Positions 1 through 6,230 of a DNA stretch of 7,421 nucleotides are shown one piece after another. Source of the stretch: Pseudomonadota bacterium (lineage in GTDB: Bacteria; Pseudomonadota; Alphaproteobacteria; Rhizobiales; Devosiaceae); assembly GCA_023430705.1 (NCBI GenBank), contig JAEYZJ010000098.1:1-7421 (forward strand). Reading direction: 5' to 3'. A program made the translations under genes and the position numbers. How positions within the stretch are numbered: the stretch's first letter is position 1; every line of letters starts with the position of its first letter. A model generated the notes under the pieces. The model searched no databases and had not been told where the DNA came from. It worked only from the letters and a program-made list of their open reading frames with translations.

Positions 1-1524
1 CGCGCCTGCTGCGACACCCTTTGTGTCCCTCAGCCATCCATGTCGAATACCCTCGTAGGCAAGCAACCAGCTCCAGTCGGTCCGGATTCTGTCCTCCGAG
101 ATCATCGCCTCCCAGTGCGCGATCGGCAGGGTCGCGGGCACAAGACCATTGTGCTTCATATCCAGGAGCATGATGGGCAGAACCGAGCCCGCAGACTGCC
201 CGATGAGTTCGACGACCGCCTTCGACTTGAGGGGCTGTTTTAGCCCTCGAATTGTGTGCAGTAGCCAGATTGCCTCGTACTGGTGGCCGCGCTCCAGGCT
301 TACCTGAGCCAATTCGGAGAACCGCTCGGCGATGCGTTGCCGGGAGAGTTTTCCTGTTTGGCGATCCACGTTTATTGCGACCCGGCATATCTTGTCCAAA
401 GCAACAGGAGACAGGACCGCTCCCTTCAGTAGGAACGACTCAATCGGTTCAGCATCTTCCGATGTGATCCGCAGCCCCTCAATGGTCGATAGCACGTACC
501 CAATCACAGACTCGGTTGGGTTCTCGGCCTGCAATCTCAATCCCAGCAAAAGAAACTCCCGGAGCCGAACCCCAGTCAACTCGCGTTTCCCATGGGCCAG
601 AAACGTGGCCAACTCGGAAGGCCACGAACTAGGGACGGCTATTGCCATTCGATCAATGGACGTCTTACTTCCATTGATCTCTAATCCGTAGGCTCTATAG
701 ATCGCAGAGATGGTAGAGAGGACCCGCTCCGCTTCTTGCAGTGAAGTGGCGCCAACAAACCAGTCGTCCTGAAGACGGTCAATTTTTGCTCTTTTCTGGG
801 AGGAATTGGTCGCGTTAAAATCATCATCGATACGCGCTGATATGATCTCAGCAATGATGCGGGACGTTTCAGGCCCTATAGGAATGCCAACTGTCTGGTT
901 CCTATTGCAAGCTCGCACGAGAGCATCAAGCCTATCGGCGACAGCGCCCGTATACTGCTTGATGTCAGATTTGACCCGCTCCTTCCCGTACGCCGCCCAT
1001 GCAATTGAGTGGGTATAGATGGAAGGGTAAAAGCGCGTGATATCCGTTTTGACCAGCCAATCTGACGTCGCTTCAATAAAGGACTTCTTTGCCCCGTGAA
1101 CCTTGAAGTTTATGCCCTCGATCGATCGATCAAATCGCTTTGAAACCTTTACGCGATCAATTGAGTATCTTTGCCTGGAGAGCCACTTTACAACCTCACT
1201 CCAGTTGTCGCCGAGTTCCATAGCAAGAAGAGCCTGCGGGACAGGATGCGTAAGGTGGATTGCTCGACGCTCGAACACTCTCTTGGGCTTTGAAATATAC
1301 TCCGCCTCTGTGTCCTGTATTTTGTACTGATACGAACCCGCAAGCGGGAAGCGCTTCTTTCCGGGCCTCTTGAGGTACGACTGTTCCGTATCGAACAACT
1401 TACCTGCTCTCCACTCCGACAATATCGCGGCGGAATGCTGACCGAAATCTGTGGTGGTAAAGGTGGATGGTAGTTCTCTAGGAAAATACCCTAGAGTAAG
1501 CAGCGCTTCGGTAATGTCTGTCAT
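1..1524 (-). CDS. Reverse transcriptase, Abi/UG (DRT-type) antiphage-like, 3' end outside window
   Basis: The minus strand is open for 508 codons from ATG 1524 to base 1, with no stop, so the C-terminus is missing. RT palm motifs appear in order: motif A KTDITRFYPSI (residues 159-169, D161), motif B with GIPIGPETS (213-221), motif C RLQDDWFVG (250-258, D253 and D254) and motif D GLEINGSKT (280-288). D161, D253 and D254 form the expected metal-binding triad. Residues from about 300 on look helical and end in LLAYEGIRHGWL near the edge; such a helical C-terminal part is known for Abi/UG RTs. No maturase or endonuclease domain is visible, nor a retron msr/msd. The likely role is phage defence through DNA synthesis, but that is inferred from family resemblance. 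The subgroup (for example DRT3b-like) is unresolved. A GGGGG stretch 6 nt upstream serves as ribosome binding site. Low G+C and ATA, AGA and CTA codons set it apart from its neighbours and suggest acquisition. Confidence 0.9.
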   Translation of the reverse strand, partial: MTDITEALLTLGYFPRELPSTFTTTDFGQHSAAILSEWRAGKLFDTEQSYLKRPGKKRFPLAGSYQYKIQDTEAEYISKPKRVFERRAIHLTHPVPQALLAMELGDNWSEVVKWLSRQRYSIDRVKVSKRFDRSIEGINFKVHGAKKSFIEATSDWLVKTDITRFYPSIYTHSIAWAAYGKERVKSDIKQYTGAVADRLDALVRACNRNQTVGIPIGPETSRIIAEIISARIDDDFNATNSSQKRAKIDRLQDDWFVGATSLQEAERVLSTISAIYRAYGLEINGSKTSIDRMAIAVPSSWPSELATFLAHGKRELTGVRLREFLLLGLRLQAENPTESVIGYVLSTIEGLRITSEDAEPIESFLLKGAVLSPVALDKICRVAINVDRQTGKLSRQRIAERFSELAQVSLERGHQYEAIWLLHTIRGLKQPLKSKAVVELIGQSAGSVLPIMLLDMKHNGLVPATLPIAHWEAMISEDRIRTDWSWLLAYEGIRHGWLRDTKGVAAGA

Positions 1525-1542
1525 TATTGCCCCCGTTGCAGC

Positions 1543-1570
1543 TGTAGACCAACCGTCCGGGAAGACTCAA
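1543..1570 (-). promoter_or_regulatory. Possible sigma70-like promoter of the reverse transcriptase gene
   Basis: On the minus strand TTGAGT (1570-1565) is followed after 16 nt by TCTACA (1548-1543), about 19 nt upstream of the RT start codon. The -35 box is reasonable but the -10 box matches TATAAT weakly. It is the best promoter-like pair seen in the 120-bp spacer between the RT start and the DUF2171 start, and it is offered only as a candidate. Confidence 0.2.
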
Positions 1571-1702
1571 CCCGTCATGCTATTCAGCGCATCCATCCCC
1601 GCCCCCACGCGTTCCCCCTCTTCAACAACCAGGGAGCAGTGACCATGCAGGACCTTTCCGCCATTCGGGAGCACATGGAAGTCATCGGCGCCGATGGGGT
1701 GG

Positions 1703-1783
1703 TTGCCATTCGAGCGTAGCTCTCATGGCCTTCTCCCCTAAAATCACGCCACTGGCGTGATTTTGCCTGCGGCACGGCTCGAA
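1703..1783. mobile_element. About 81-bp palindromic insert inside the DUF2171 gene
   Basis: The segment separates the two halves of a DUF2171 coding sequence. It carries TTCGAGC at 1709-1715 and its exact reverse complement GCTCGAA at 1777-1783, with a 25-nt near-perfect palindrome between them. GGTGG lies directly outside both edges and may be a 5-bp target duplication. It has no coding capacity. It resembles the small palindromic repeats (REP- or MITE-like) scattered in many alphaproteobacterial genomes, but no named family is recognised. The exact edges are uncertain by several bases. Confidence 0.5.
1740..1764. repeat. 25-nt palindrome with 12-nt arms
   Basis: AAAATCACGCCA and its exact reverse complement TGGCGTGATTTT flank a single central C. 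As RNA it would fold into an 11-bp stem with a 3-nt loop, and A and T runs at the two ends could let it act as a terminator in either direction. It lies within the insert that breaks the DUF2171 gene, so it is probably the core of that element. It could instead be a dimer-protein binding site. Confidence 0.7.
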
Positions 1784-1997
1784 GGTGGGGATTGTCGATC
1801 GGGTCGAGGGTGGGCGGATCAAGCTGACCAGGGCCGAGGCGCCGGGCGGCGCGCATGAGGACCATCACCACTATGTGCCGGGCGTGCTGGTGGCCGCCAT
1901 CGAGGGCGACACGGTGCGGCTCTCGGCCGATGCCGCCAATGCCGAGCTGTTCGAGGAAGAGGAAGACGGCACGCTGCGGCACTGAGGCCCCCGGGCG

Positions 1998-2780
1998 CTA
2001 CGGCGCGGGCGGGCCGAGAAGGTAGCTGTTGCCCTCGACGATGATCTCGAGGTTGCCGTGGGTTTGCGCGAAATCGACGACGGCGCGCTGCACCGGCAGT
2101 TCGAAGCCGCGGAACTGGGCGGCGTCGCCGCCGGGGCGATAGGCCCAGTCGTCGCCGCAGACCAGCGCGGCGGGGAACAGGTAGTGGCTGAGCGCCAGGT
2201 CGTCGTAGCAGCCGTGATAGGTGTGGAGCCCGTCGAGGTAGATGAGGTCGGGCCTGAGCCCGAGCCGGAACAGCTGCGGCAGCGCCACGCCCGAGGTGGT
2301 GCGCATGGGCCAGAGGCGGTGGCGCCAGCGCCAGTTGAGGCTGAGGAAGACGCGGTAATAGGCGTAGTTGTCGGCTTTGGCGAACTCGGCCACGTCCGGC
2401 CAGCGCCGCGCGACATGGCCGTAGCCCTCGCCCCAGGGGTCGATGGTGATGACCCGACTGTCGGCAAAGGTGTTGAGGAAGAAGCGGGTGGAGCCGCCGA
2501 GCTCGCCGCCGATCTCGACGATGGTGCGCACGATCTGCATGTCGCGGATGCGCGGCACGAGCTTTTCGAGGTCCTCGGTCGGGCGGCCGACAGCGCGGCC
2601 GTCGAGCTCGGGAAAGGGCACGGTTTCGGGCCAGGCGGCCGCGAGGTGCTGGCGGATGATGTCGGGCACGCGTGCTGCACTCGCAATTGCTGGCCGATGT
2701 TGCGCCCGCCGCCGGACGCCGTCCAGCGCGGCGATGCGCAAAACTCTTCGTAATCCGGCGGCAGGAGCCGGGGTCAGCAC
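1998..2780 (-). CDS. Class I SAM-dependent methyltransferase (Methyltransf_24-like)
   Basis: This is a predicted Rossmann-fold methyltransferase of 260 residues from GTG 2780. The SAM-binding motif I is IVEIGGELGGSTRFF (87-101). An acidic residue ending the second strand, D114 in VITIDPWGEGY, should contact the SAM ribose. DLIYLDGLHTYHGCYDDL (178-195) is typical of the Methyltransf_24 group, and VCGDDWAY (207-214) follows. The substrate is unknown; relatives act on small molecules or sugars. The GTG start overlaps the last 7 nt of the upstream nuclease gene, which suggests translational coupling. However, the first 37 residues are arginine- and alanine-rich and unconserved in appearance, and no Shine-Dalgarno sequence precedes 2780. 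A start at GTG 2669 (VPDIIRQHL) is possible and would give about 223 residues. The family is fairly certain; the start and the function are not. Confidence 0.8.
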   Translation of the reverse strand: MLTPAPAAGLRRVLRIAALDGVRRRAQHRPAIASAARVPDIIRQHLAAAWPETVPFPELDGRAVGRPTEDLEKLVPRIRDMQIVRTIVEIGGELGGSTRFFLNTFADSRVITIDPWGEGYGHVARRWPDVAEFAKADNYAYYRVFLSLNWRWRHRLWPMRTTSGVALPQLFRLGLRPDLIYLDGLHTYHGCYDDLALSHYLFPAALVCGDDWAYRPGGDAAQFRGFELPVQRAVVDFAQTHGNLEIIVEGNSYLLGPPAP

Positions 2781-3346
2781 CAGGGGTGCTTGCGGCCGTC
2801 CCAGCGGTGGGCGAGTCCTTCGGCCACGAGCAGGCCGCCGAGCGAGGCACCGTCGCGCGTCACGATGCGGAGCTTGCGGCCATAGCGGTCCGCGTCGCGA
2901 TCGGCGGCGCCCAGCTGGAACGGGCCGGCATTGAGGAGGTCGGCGAGGCGCTGCGTGGCGCGCAGGCCCATGGCCTTTTCGGCCGCGCAGGCGGGCGAGG
3001 ACACCTCGGGCGTATCGATGTCGGCGATGCGGTATTTGGTGCCGTCGAGCCAGAAGGTGTCACCGTCGACGACGCAGGTGAGGCGGACGCTGCCGCGGCA
3101 GATCGGGAAGGAAGCGGTGAGCGCCGGGGCGAGGTCGGCCGGGGCGCGGGCAGCGGTAACTCCGGGCAGCCCGATATTGCCGAGCAGCAGGCTCGCGACG
3201 GCGGCGCTGGCGAGGAAGGCGAATGCGGCGAGCCAGAGGGTGAGCCAGCGATCCCGGGCGCGGCGGCGCGCCTGGGCCCGCGCGAGGCTCGGCAACAGGC
3301 CCGGCGCGGCATGCTTCAGACGGCGGTAGTCGACGATCTCGGCCAT
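2774..3346 (-). CDS. Membrane-anchored SNase-like (thermonuclease family) nuclease
   Basis: This is a 190-residue protein with a basic N-terminus, one transmembrane segment at about W34-G56 and a C-terminal staphylococcal-nuclease domain at about residues 88-182. The active-site set is complete by comparison with S. aureus nuclease. VVDGDT supplies D96. YRIADIDTPE supplies R106, D111, T112 and E114. DRYGR supplies R157. It is expected to be a calcium-dependent phosphodiesterase acting on DNA or RNA. Because basic residues precede the membrane segment, the domain probably faces the periplasm. It ends in WDGRKHPWC, a form common in such short alphaproteobacterial SNase proteins. ATG 3346 has GGGGGC upstream at suitable spacing. 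It lies 86 bp downstream of the alpha/beta hydrolase on the same strand and overlaps the methyltransferase gene, so one transcript may cover all three. The physiological substrate is unknown. Confidence 0.85.
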   Translation of the reverse strand: MAEIVDYRRLKHAAPGLLPSLARAQARRRARDRWLTLWLAAFAFLASAAVASLLLGNIGLPGVTAARAPADLAPALTASFPICRGSVRLTCVVDGDTFWLDGTKYRIADIDTPEVSSPACAAEKAMGLRATQRLADLLNAGPFQLGAADRDADRYGRKLRIVTRDGASLGGLLVAEGLAHRWDGRKHPWC

Positions 3347-3432
3347 GCGTGCCCCCGGCAGGCGACGCGCCGATATCTGTCACGGCGCGCGCCCGATGGC
3401 GGCATGGAAACCCCGTAAGGGTGAATGCGGAG

Positions 3433-4323
3433 TTAGGACGGCATCTGCGGCTTCGCCGGCAGCTCCTGGGCGAGGAAGGCCGGCACGACGCTCTTCATGA
3501 TCTCGATGTTGGCCGGGTTGAAGACCACGCCGATGTGGCTGGTGCCCGGAAGCACCAGCAGCTGCGTCCTGGGCAGGCCGTTGATGTCGCCGTTGACGAT
3601 GCCGCCGGCCGCGGCGTGGTGCCTCGCGATATAGTCCATCCCCACGATGTCGGCGTCACCGAAGATATAGAGCGAGGGCACGTCGATCGTGGCGAACTCG
3701 TCCGACCAGTCGAAGGTCTGCCGGTCGAGCACCTTGAGCTTTTCGACCAGCACGGGGAAGTTGCCGGGGTTGGGGTTCAGCCGCTTGAACTCGCTCTCGA
3801 ACGGGGTGCCGGCGAACATCTCGGGGGTGATGGTCTCGACCATGGCGAGGAACTCGCTGCCCATCACCTCCTCGTTGTAGATGTAGCCGCCCGAGGCCGC
3901 GACGATGCGCGTCACCTTTTCGGGATGCCGGATGGCGAGGCGGATGGCGGTGGCGCCGCCCATCGAGTAGCCGAAGAACGCGGCCTTGCCGATCCCGAGC
4001 GCATCGAGCAGCGCGGCGACATCGTCGGCCATGCCGTCATAGGTGATCGGGGTGTCGCGGTCGGAGGTGCGGCCGTGGCTCTGGAGCTCGACGGCGATCA
4101 CCTGGCGGTCGCGGCTGAGGGTGGGGATGAGGCCGGCCCAGTTGCTGTCGATCGACATGTAGGCGCCGTGCAGCAGGACCAGCGGTTCGCCCTCGCCGTG
4201 GATCTCGTAATACATCTCGAGGCCGTTGACCGGCAGCGTGCCGGAGCGGTCCTCGGCGCGGGCCGGCGCGACCGCGAGGAGGCTGGCAAGAACGAGCGCC
4301 ATTGCCGTGACGTGGAGCTTCAT
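3433..4323 (-). CDS. Exported alpha/beta hydrolase
   Basis: This is a 296-residue protein with a clear Sec signal peptide (basic start, hydrophobic core, probable cleavage after APARA at residue 23), so it should act in the periplasm or outside the cell. The alpha/beta-hydrolase fold is shown by LLHGAY with the oxyanion HG (52-53), the nucleophile elbow GYSMGG with S120, the late-strand acid in FGDADIV (D225, less likely D223) and H263 in PGTSHIG. The catalytic triad is complete. Likely activities are esterase, lipase or lactonase; the sequence does not fix the substrate. ATG 4323 is preceded by GGAG at good spacing. The gene is divergent from the DUF1810 gene across 93 bp that contain a small inverted repeat GGGCC-N6-GGCCC (4346-4361), perhaps an operator. 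It is the first gene of a possible three-gene minus-strand operon. Confidence 0.88.
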   Translation of the reverse strand: MKLHVTAMALVLASLLAVAPARAEDRSGTLPVNGLEMYYEIHGEGEPLVLLHGAYMSIDSNWAGLIPTLSRDRQVIAVELQSHGRTSDRDTPITYDGMADDVAALLDALGIGKAAFFGYSMGGATAIRLAIRHPEKVTRIVAASGGYIYNEEVMGSEFLAMVETITPEMFAGTPFESEFKRLNPNPGNFPVLVEKLKVLDRQTFDWSDEFATIDVPSLYIFGDADIVGMDYIARHHAAAGGIVNGDINGLPRTQLLVLPGTSHIGVVFNPANIEIMKSVVPAFLAQELPAKPQMPS

Positions 4324-4416
4324 TGGTCTTCTCCGTTATGTCCGTGGGCCCAAATCGGCCCCTCGTGCGTTGATGACGAGCGGACAGGCAGCGGATCGAC
4401 ACGGAGGCAACGGAAA

Positions 4417-4827
4417 ATGTTCGAGCACTTCGTTCAGGCGCAGGACCGGACCTACGCACATGTGCTCAGCGAGCTCGAGGCCGGGCGAAAACACAGCCAC
4501 TGGATGTGGTTCATCTTTCCGCAGCTGACGGCGCTGGGGCGCAGCGAGACCGCCAAGCGGTTCGGGATCGCCGACCTCGGCGAGGCGCGCGCCTACCTCG
4601 CGCACCCGGTGCTGGGGCCCCGGCTCATCGAATGCAGCGAAGCGGTGCTGCGGATCAAGGGGCGAAGCGCGCAGGACATCTTCAGGTCGCCCGACGACAT
4701 CAAGCTGCGCTCGTCGATGACGCTGTTCGGGCGGGCGAGCGGCGGCGAGGGGCCGTTCCGGGCCGTGCTCGAACAATACTATGGCGCAGAGGAGGACCCG
4801 GCGACGCTCAAGCTGCTGGCGCGCTAG
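4417..4827 (+). CDS. DUF1810 family protein
   Basis: This is a 136-residue protein that fits the DUF1810 family in length and pattern. It has FVQAQDRTYAHVLSEL near the start and KHSHWMWFIFPQL (28-40), the family hallmark, then LAHPVLGPRLIEC and a late LFGRASG segment. The family includes mycobacterial Rv1873, whose structure is known but whose biochemical function is not. It is predicted to be soluble and cytoplasmic, with no signal peptide. The start at ATG 4417 is fixed by a strong GGAGG at 4403-4407, 9 nt upstream; the frame happens to be open far upstream, opposite the hydrolase gene, but that part has no family similarity. The last 20 nt overlap the end of the convergent J-domain gene. 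The gene stands alone on its strand. Confidence 0.88.
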   Translation: MFEHFVQAQDRTYAHVLSELEAGRKHSHWMWFIFPQLTALGRSETAKRFGIADLGEARAYLAHPVLGPRLIECSEAVLRIKGRSAQDIFRSPDDIKLRSSMTLFGRASGGEGPFRAVLEQYYGAEEDPATLKLLAR

Positions 4828-5443
4828 CGTCGGCCTCGAGCGCGGCGATCAGTTCGGTCTCGTTCTCGTAGTTGCCCAGTTCCGCGAGCGCCGTCTCCAG
4901 CATCGCGACCCGGCGCTTGATCGTGCGGTGCTGCTCGGTCTTCAGCGCGACTTGGGCATCGAGCCGCTCGGCGAACAGGTTGCGGTCGGAATCGGTGCGG
5001 CGGATGCGGGCGCGCAGCTGCTGCAGCGCGCCGATCTCGGCATCGGTGCGGCCGAGCGACTGGCGGGCGTCGCCGAGCCCGGCGGTGACGGCCACCGACA
5101 TCTGGGCGATGAAGTTGACGCTCTCGAGCTTCAGCCCGGTGGCGACGGCGGTTTCGACGGCGGCATCGAACATGTCGGCGAGGATGAGCGCCACCTCGCG
5201 CCGATAGCCCTGCACCGCCTCGTCGTCGATGATGCCGGTCTCGTCGAAGAGCCGGCGCGCGTCGGGATCGGAGAGCAGGCCGAAGGCGCGCACCACGAGG
5301 ATGAAGAGCTCGGGGTCGCCGCCGCGGTCCGGATGGGCGACCTGGACCTTGCGGCGGTAAGCGAGCTTGATCTCCGAGGGGCGGGCGCTGCGCCCGACGC
5401 CGAGCACGTCGTATGGATCGAACTGAGTCATCGCGGTGCTCAT
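4808..5443 (-). CDS. J-domain protein with C-terminal coiled coil
   Basis: This is a 211-residue protein from ATG 5443. An N-terminal J domain spans about residues 8-70: FDPYDVLGVGRSA, helix II with IKLAYRRKVQVAHPDRGGD and the essential HPD at 37-39. This part should stimulate the ATPase of an Hsp70 (DnaK). No G/F region, zinc fingers or client-binding domain follows, so it is a class C J-protein rather than DnaJ. A helical stretch and a charged, probably coiled-coil segment (about 136-196) may bind a partner. Its specific client is unknown. The frame extends to ATG 5485 and also has ATG 5431; 5443 was chosen because it gives a short lead into the J domain, but no start has a strong Shine-Dalgarno sequence. 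The gene is divergent from the HAD gene (59 bp apart) and converges on DUF1810 with a 20-nt overlap. Confidence 0.82.
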   Translation of the reverse strand: MSTAMTQFDPYDVLGVGRSARPSEIKLAYRRKVQVAHPDRGGDPELFILVVRAFGLLSDPDARRLFDETGIIDDEAVQGYRREVALILADMFDAAVETAVATGLKLESVNFIAQMSVAVTAGLGDARQSLGRTDAEIGALQQLRARIRRTDSDRNLFAERLDAQVALKTEQHRTIKRRVAMLETALAELGNYENETELIAALEADASAPAA

Positions 5444-5502
5444 AGCAGTTCGCCGGCCCGGCTTGAAGCGCAAGGGTAGCGGCATTGGCCAATTCTACCT
5501 AT

Positions 5503-6195
5503 ATGGAACCCATGTCCAGGACTTCGCCGAACGCGCCGCTCAAGCCTTTCTCCGCCATCGTATTCGATATGGATGGCACCCTGCTCGATACCGAGATGGT
5601 GTTCAGGGAGATCGTCTGGGATGTGAGCCGCGAGCTGGGCTTCACCATGACGGACAGCCTGCATCACTCGATCGTCGGCTCGAGCCACGAGACCACGAAC
5701 CGCCTGCTGATCGAAGCCTATGGCGTGAGCTTCCCCTACGCCCTGTTCGACGACAAGTGCCGCACCCTGATGAAGGCGCGGATGGAGCTCGACGTGCCGG
5801 TGAAGGCGGGCGTGCGCGAATTGCTGGGCGAGATCCGGGCGGCGCGCATTCCGACGGCGGTCGCGACCTCCTCGCGCTCGCAGCATGCGATCGGGCATCT
5901 CGGCCATGCCGGGCTGCTCGACCACTTCTCCGCAGTGGTGACGCGCGACGACGTCACCAATCCCAAGCCGCATCCCGAGCCCTACCTGATGGCAACCCGG
6001 CTGCTGGGGATCGAACCGGCGCAGGCGATTGCCGTCGAGGACTCCCATGCCGGGGTCCGCGCCGCGCACGCGGCGGGCCTCCAGACCATCATGGTGCCCG
6101 ACATCGTCGCCCCGTCCGACGAGATCAGCCGGCTCTGCGTCGCCGTGATGGACAGTCTCCACGCGCTGCGCGACGCCGCTTTCCCGCGCGGCTGA
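5503..6195 (+). CDS. HAD-superfamily phosphatase (beta-PGM/phosphoglycolate phosphatase-like)
   Basis: This is a 230-residue cytoplasmic HAD hydrolase with all four motifs, numbered from ATG 5503. Motif I is VFDMDGTLLDT, with nucleophile D22 and acid/base D24. Motif II is AVATSS (T122/S123). Motif III is K155 in NPKPHPEPYL. Motif IV is AVEDSHAG (E179, D180). A helical cap between motifs I and II makes it a subclass IA enzyme, like beta-phosphoglucomutase, sugar phosphatases and phosphoglycolate phosphatase. It should hydrolyse a small phosphorylated metabolite with Mg2+; the substrate cannot be read from sequence. The frame starts at TTG 5485, but ATG 5503 or ATG 5512 are more plausible. None has a clear Shine-Dalgarno sequence, so a leaderless or weakly initiated mRNA is possible. 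It is followed by a GC-rich hairpin at 6231-6250. Confidence 0.88.
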   Translation: MEPMSRTSPNAPLKPFSAIVFDMDGTLLDTEMVFREIVWDVSRELGFTMTDSLHHSIVGSSHETTNRLLIEAYGVSFPYALFDDKCRTLMKARMELDVPVKAGVRELLGEIRAARIPTAVATSSRSQHAIGHLGHAGLLDHFSAVVTRDDVTNPKPHPEPYLMATRLLGIEPAQAIAVEDSHAGVRAAHAAGLQTIMVPDIVAPSDEISRLCVAVMDSLHALRDAAFPRG

Positions 6196-6230
6196 GCCCC
6201 AGCTTCAAGCAACCCGATGATGCCGACGAC

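Larger units (their letters stand above)
1645..1985 (+). pseudogene. DUF2171-family protein, interrupted by a short insertion
   Basis: ATG 1645 has a GGGAG sequence upstream and encodes MQDLSAIREHMEVIGADG, a typical DUF2171 start. This frame then runs into TAG at 1717. The rest of the family pattern resumes in another frame at about 1785: VGIVDRVEGGRIKLT, then HEDHHHYVPG and an acidic tail FEEEEDG, ending at TGA 1983-1985. DUF2171 proteins are small cytoplasmic proteins of unknown function, usually about 70-85 residues, so both halves are present and only the middle is disturbed. If the two GGTGG copies (1698-1702 and 1784-1788) are collapsed, 86 bp are removed and the frame reads ADGVGIVDRVEG without a break. 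A restart at GTG 1785 would give a 66-residue fragment that lacks the conserved N-terminus. The gene is therefore probably inactive. A sequencing or assembly error is unlikely to create such a structured insert. Confidence 0.75.

Noticed and set aside
1081..1140. CGATCGATCGATC tandem in the RT gene
   Set aside because: It is a short four-base repeat that translates smoothly as part of the RT (FDRSIEG) and has no other support.
40..1330. Several short plus-strand frames opposite the reverse transcriptase
   Set aside because: All are short, lack ribosome binding sites and family patterns, and lie opposite a 508-codon frame with conserved RT motifs.
1..1524. Group II intron maturase or retron reverse transcriptase
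   Set aside because: No maturase X or HNH domain, intron ribozyme domain V hairpin, or retron msr/msd-like structure is visible near the gene; the helical C-terminal part fits Abi/UG RTs better.
1525..1644. tRNA or att site at the RT island edge
   Set aside because: No cloverleaf, TTCGA arm with acceptor pairing, or repeated core could be found in this spacer.
1819..2850. Long minus- and plus-strand frames over the methyltransferase (1819-2850, 1871-2686, 2058-2753)
   Set aside because: They are low-complexity R/A/P/S-rich or G/V/E-rich translations; only the frame 1998-2780 carries conserved methyltransferase motifs.
1998..4323. The nuclease, methyltransferase and hydrolase group as a defence system linked to the RT
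   Set aside because: The genes have normal GC-rich host composition, the nuclease is membrane-anchored and probably periplasmic, the hydrolase is exported, and the broken DUF2171 gene separates them from the RT.
4346..4361. GGGCC-N6-GGCCC inverted repeat between the divergent hydrolase and DUF1810 genes
   Set aside because: A 5-bp stem of only G and C is easily expected by chance in this GC-rich genome; it is mentioned with the hydrolase but not called as a site.
3349..4416. In-frame upstream extension of the DUF1810 gene, giving a 492-codon frame
   Set aside because: The extra 356 codons lie opposite the alpha/beta hydrolase gene, have histidine- and glutamate-rich composition typical of antisense frames in GC-rich DNA, and the strong GGAGG fixes the start at 4417.
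5440..6162. 240-codon minus-strand frame opposite the HAD gene
   Set aside because: There are no recognisable motifs, whereas the plus strand has all four HAD motifs.
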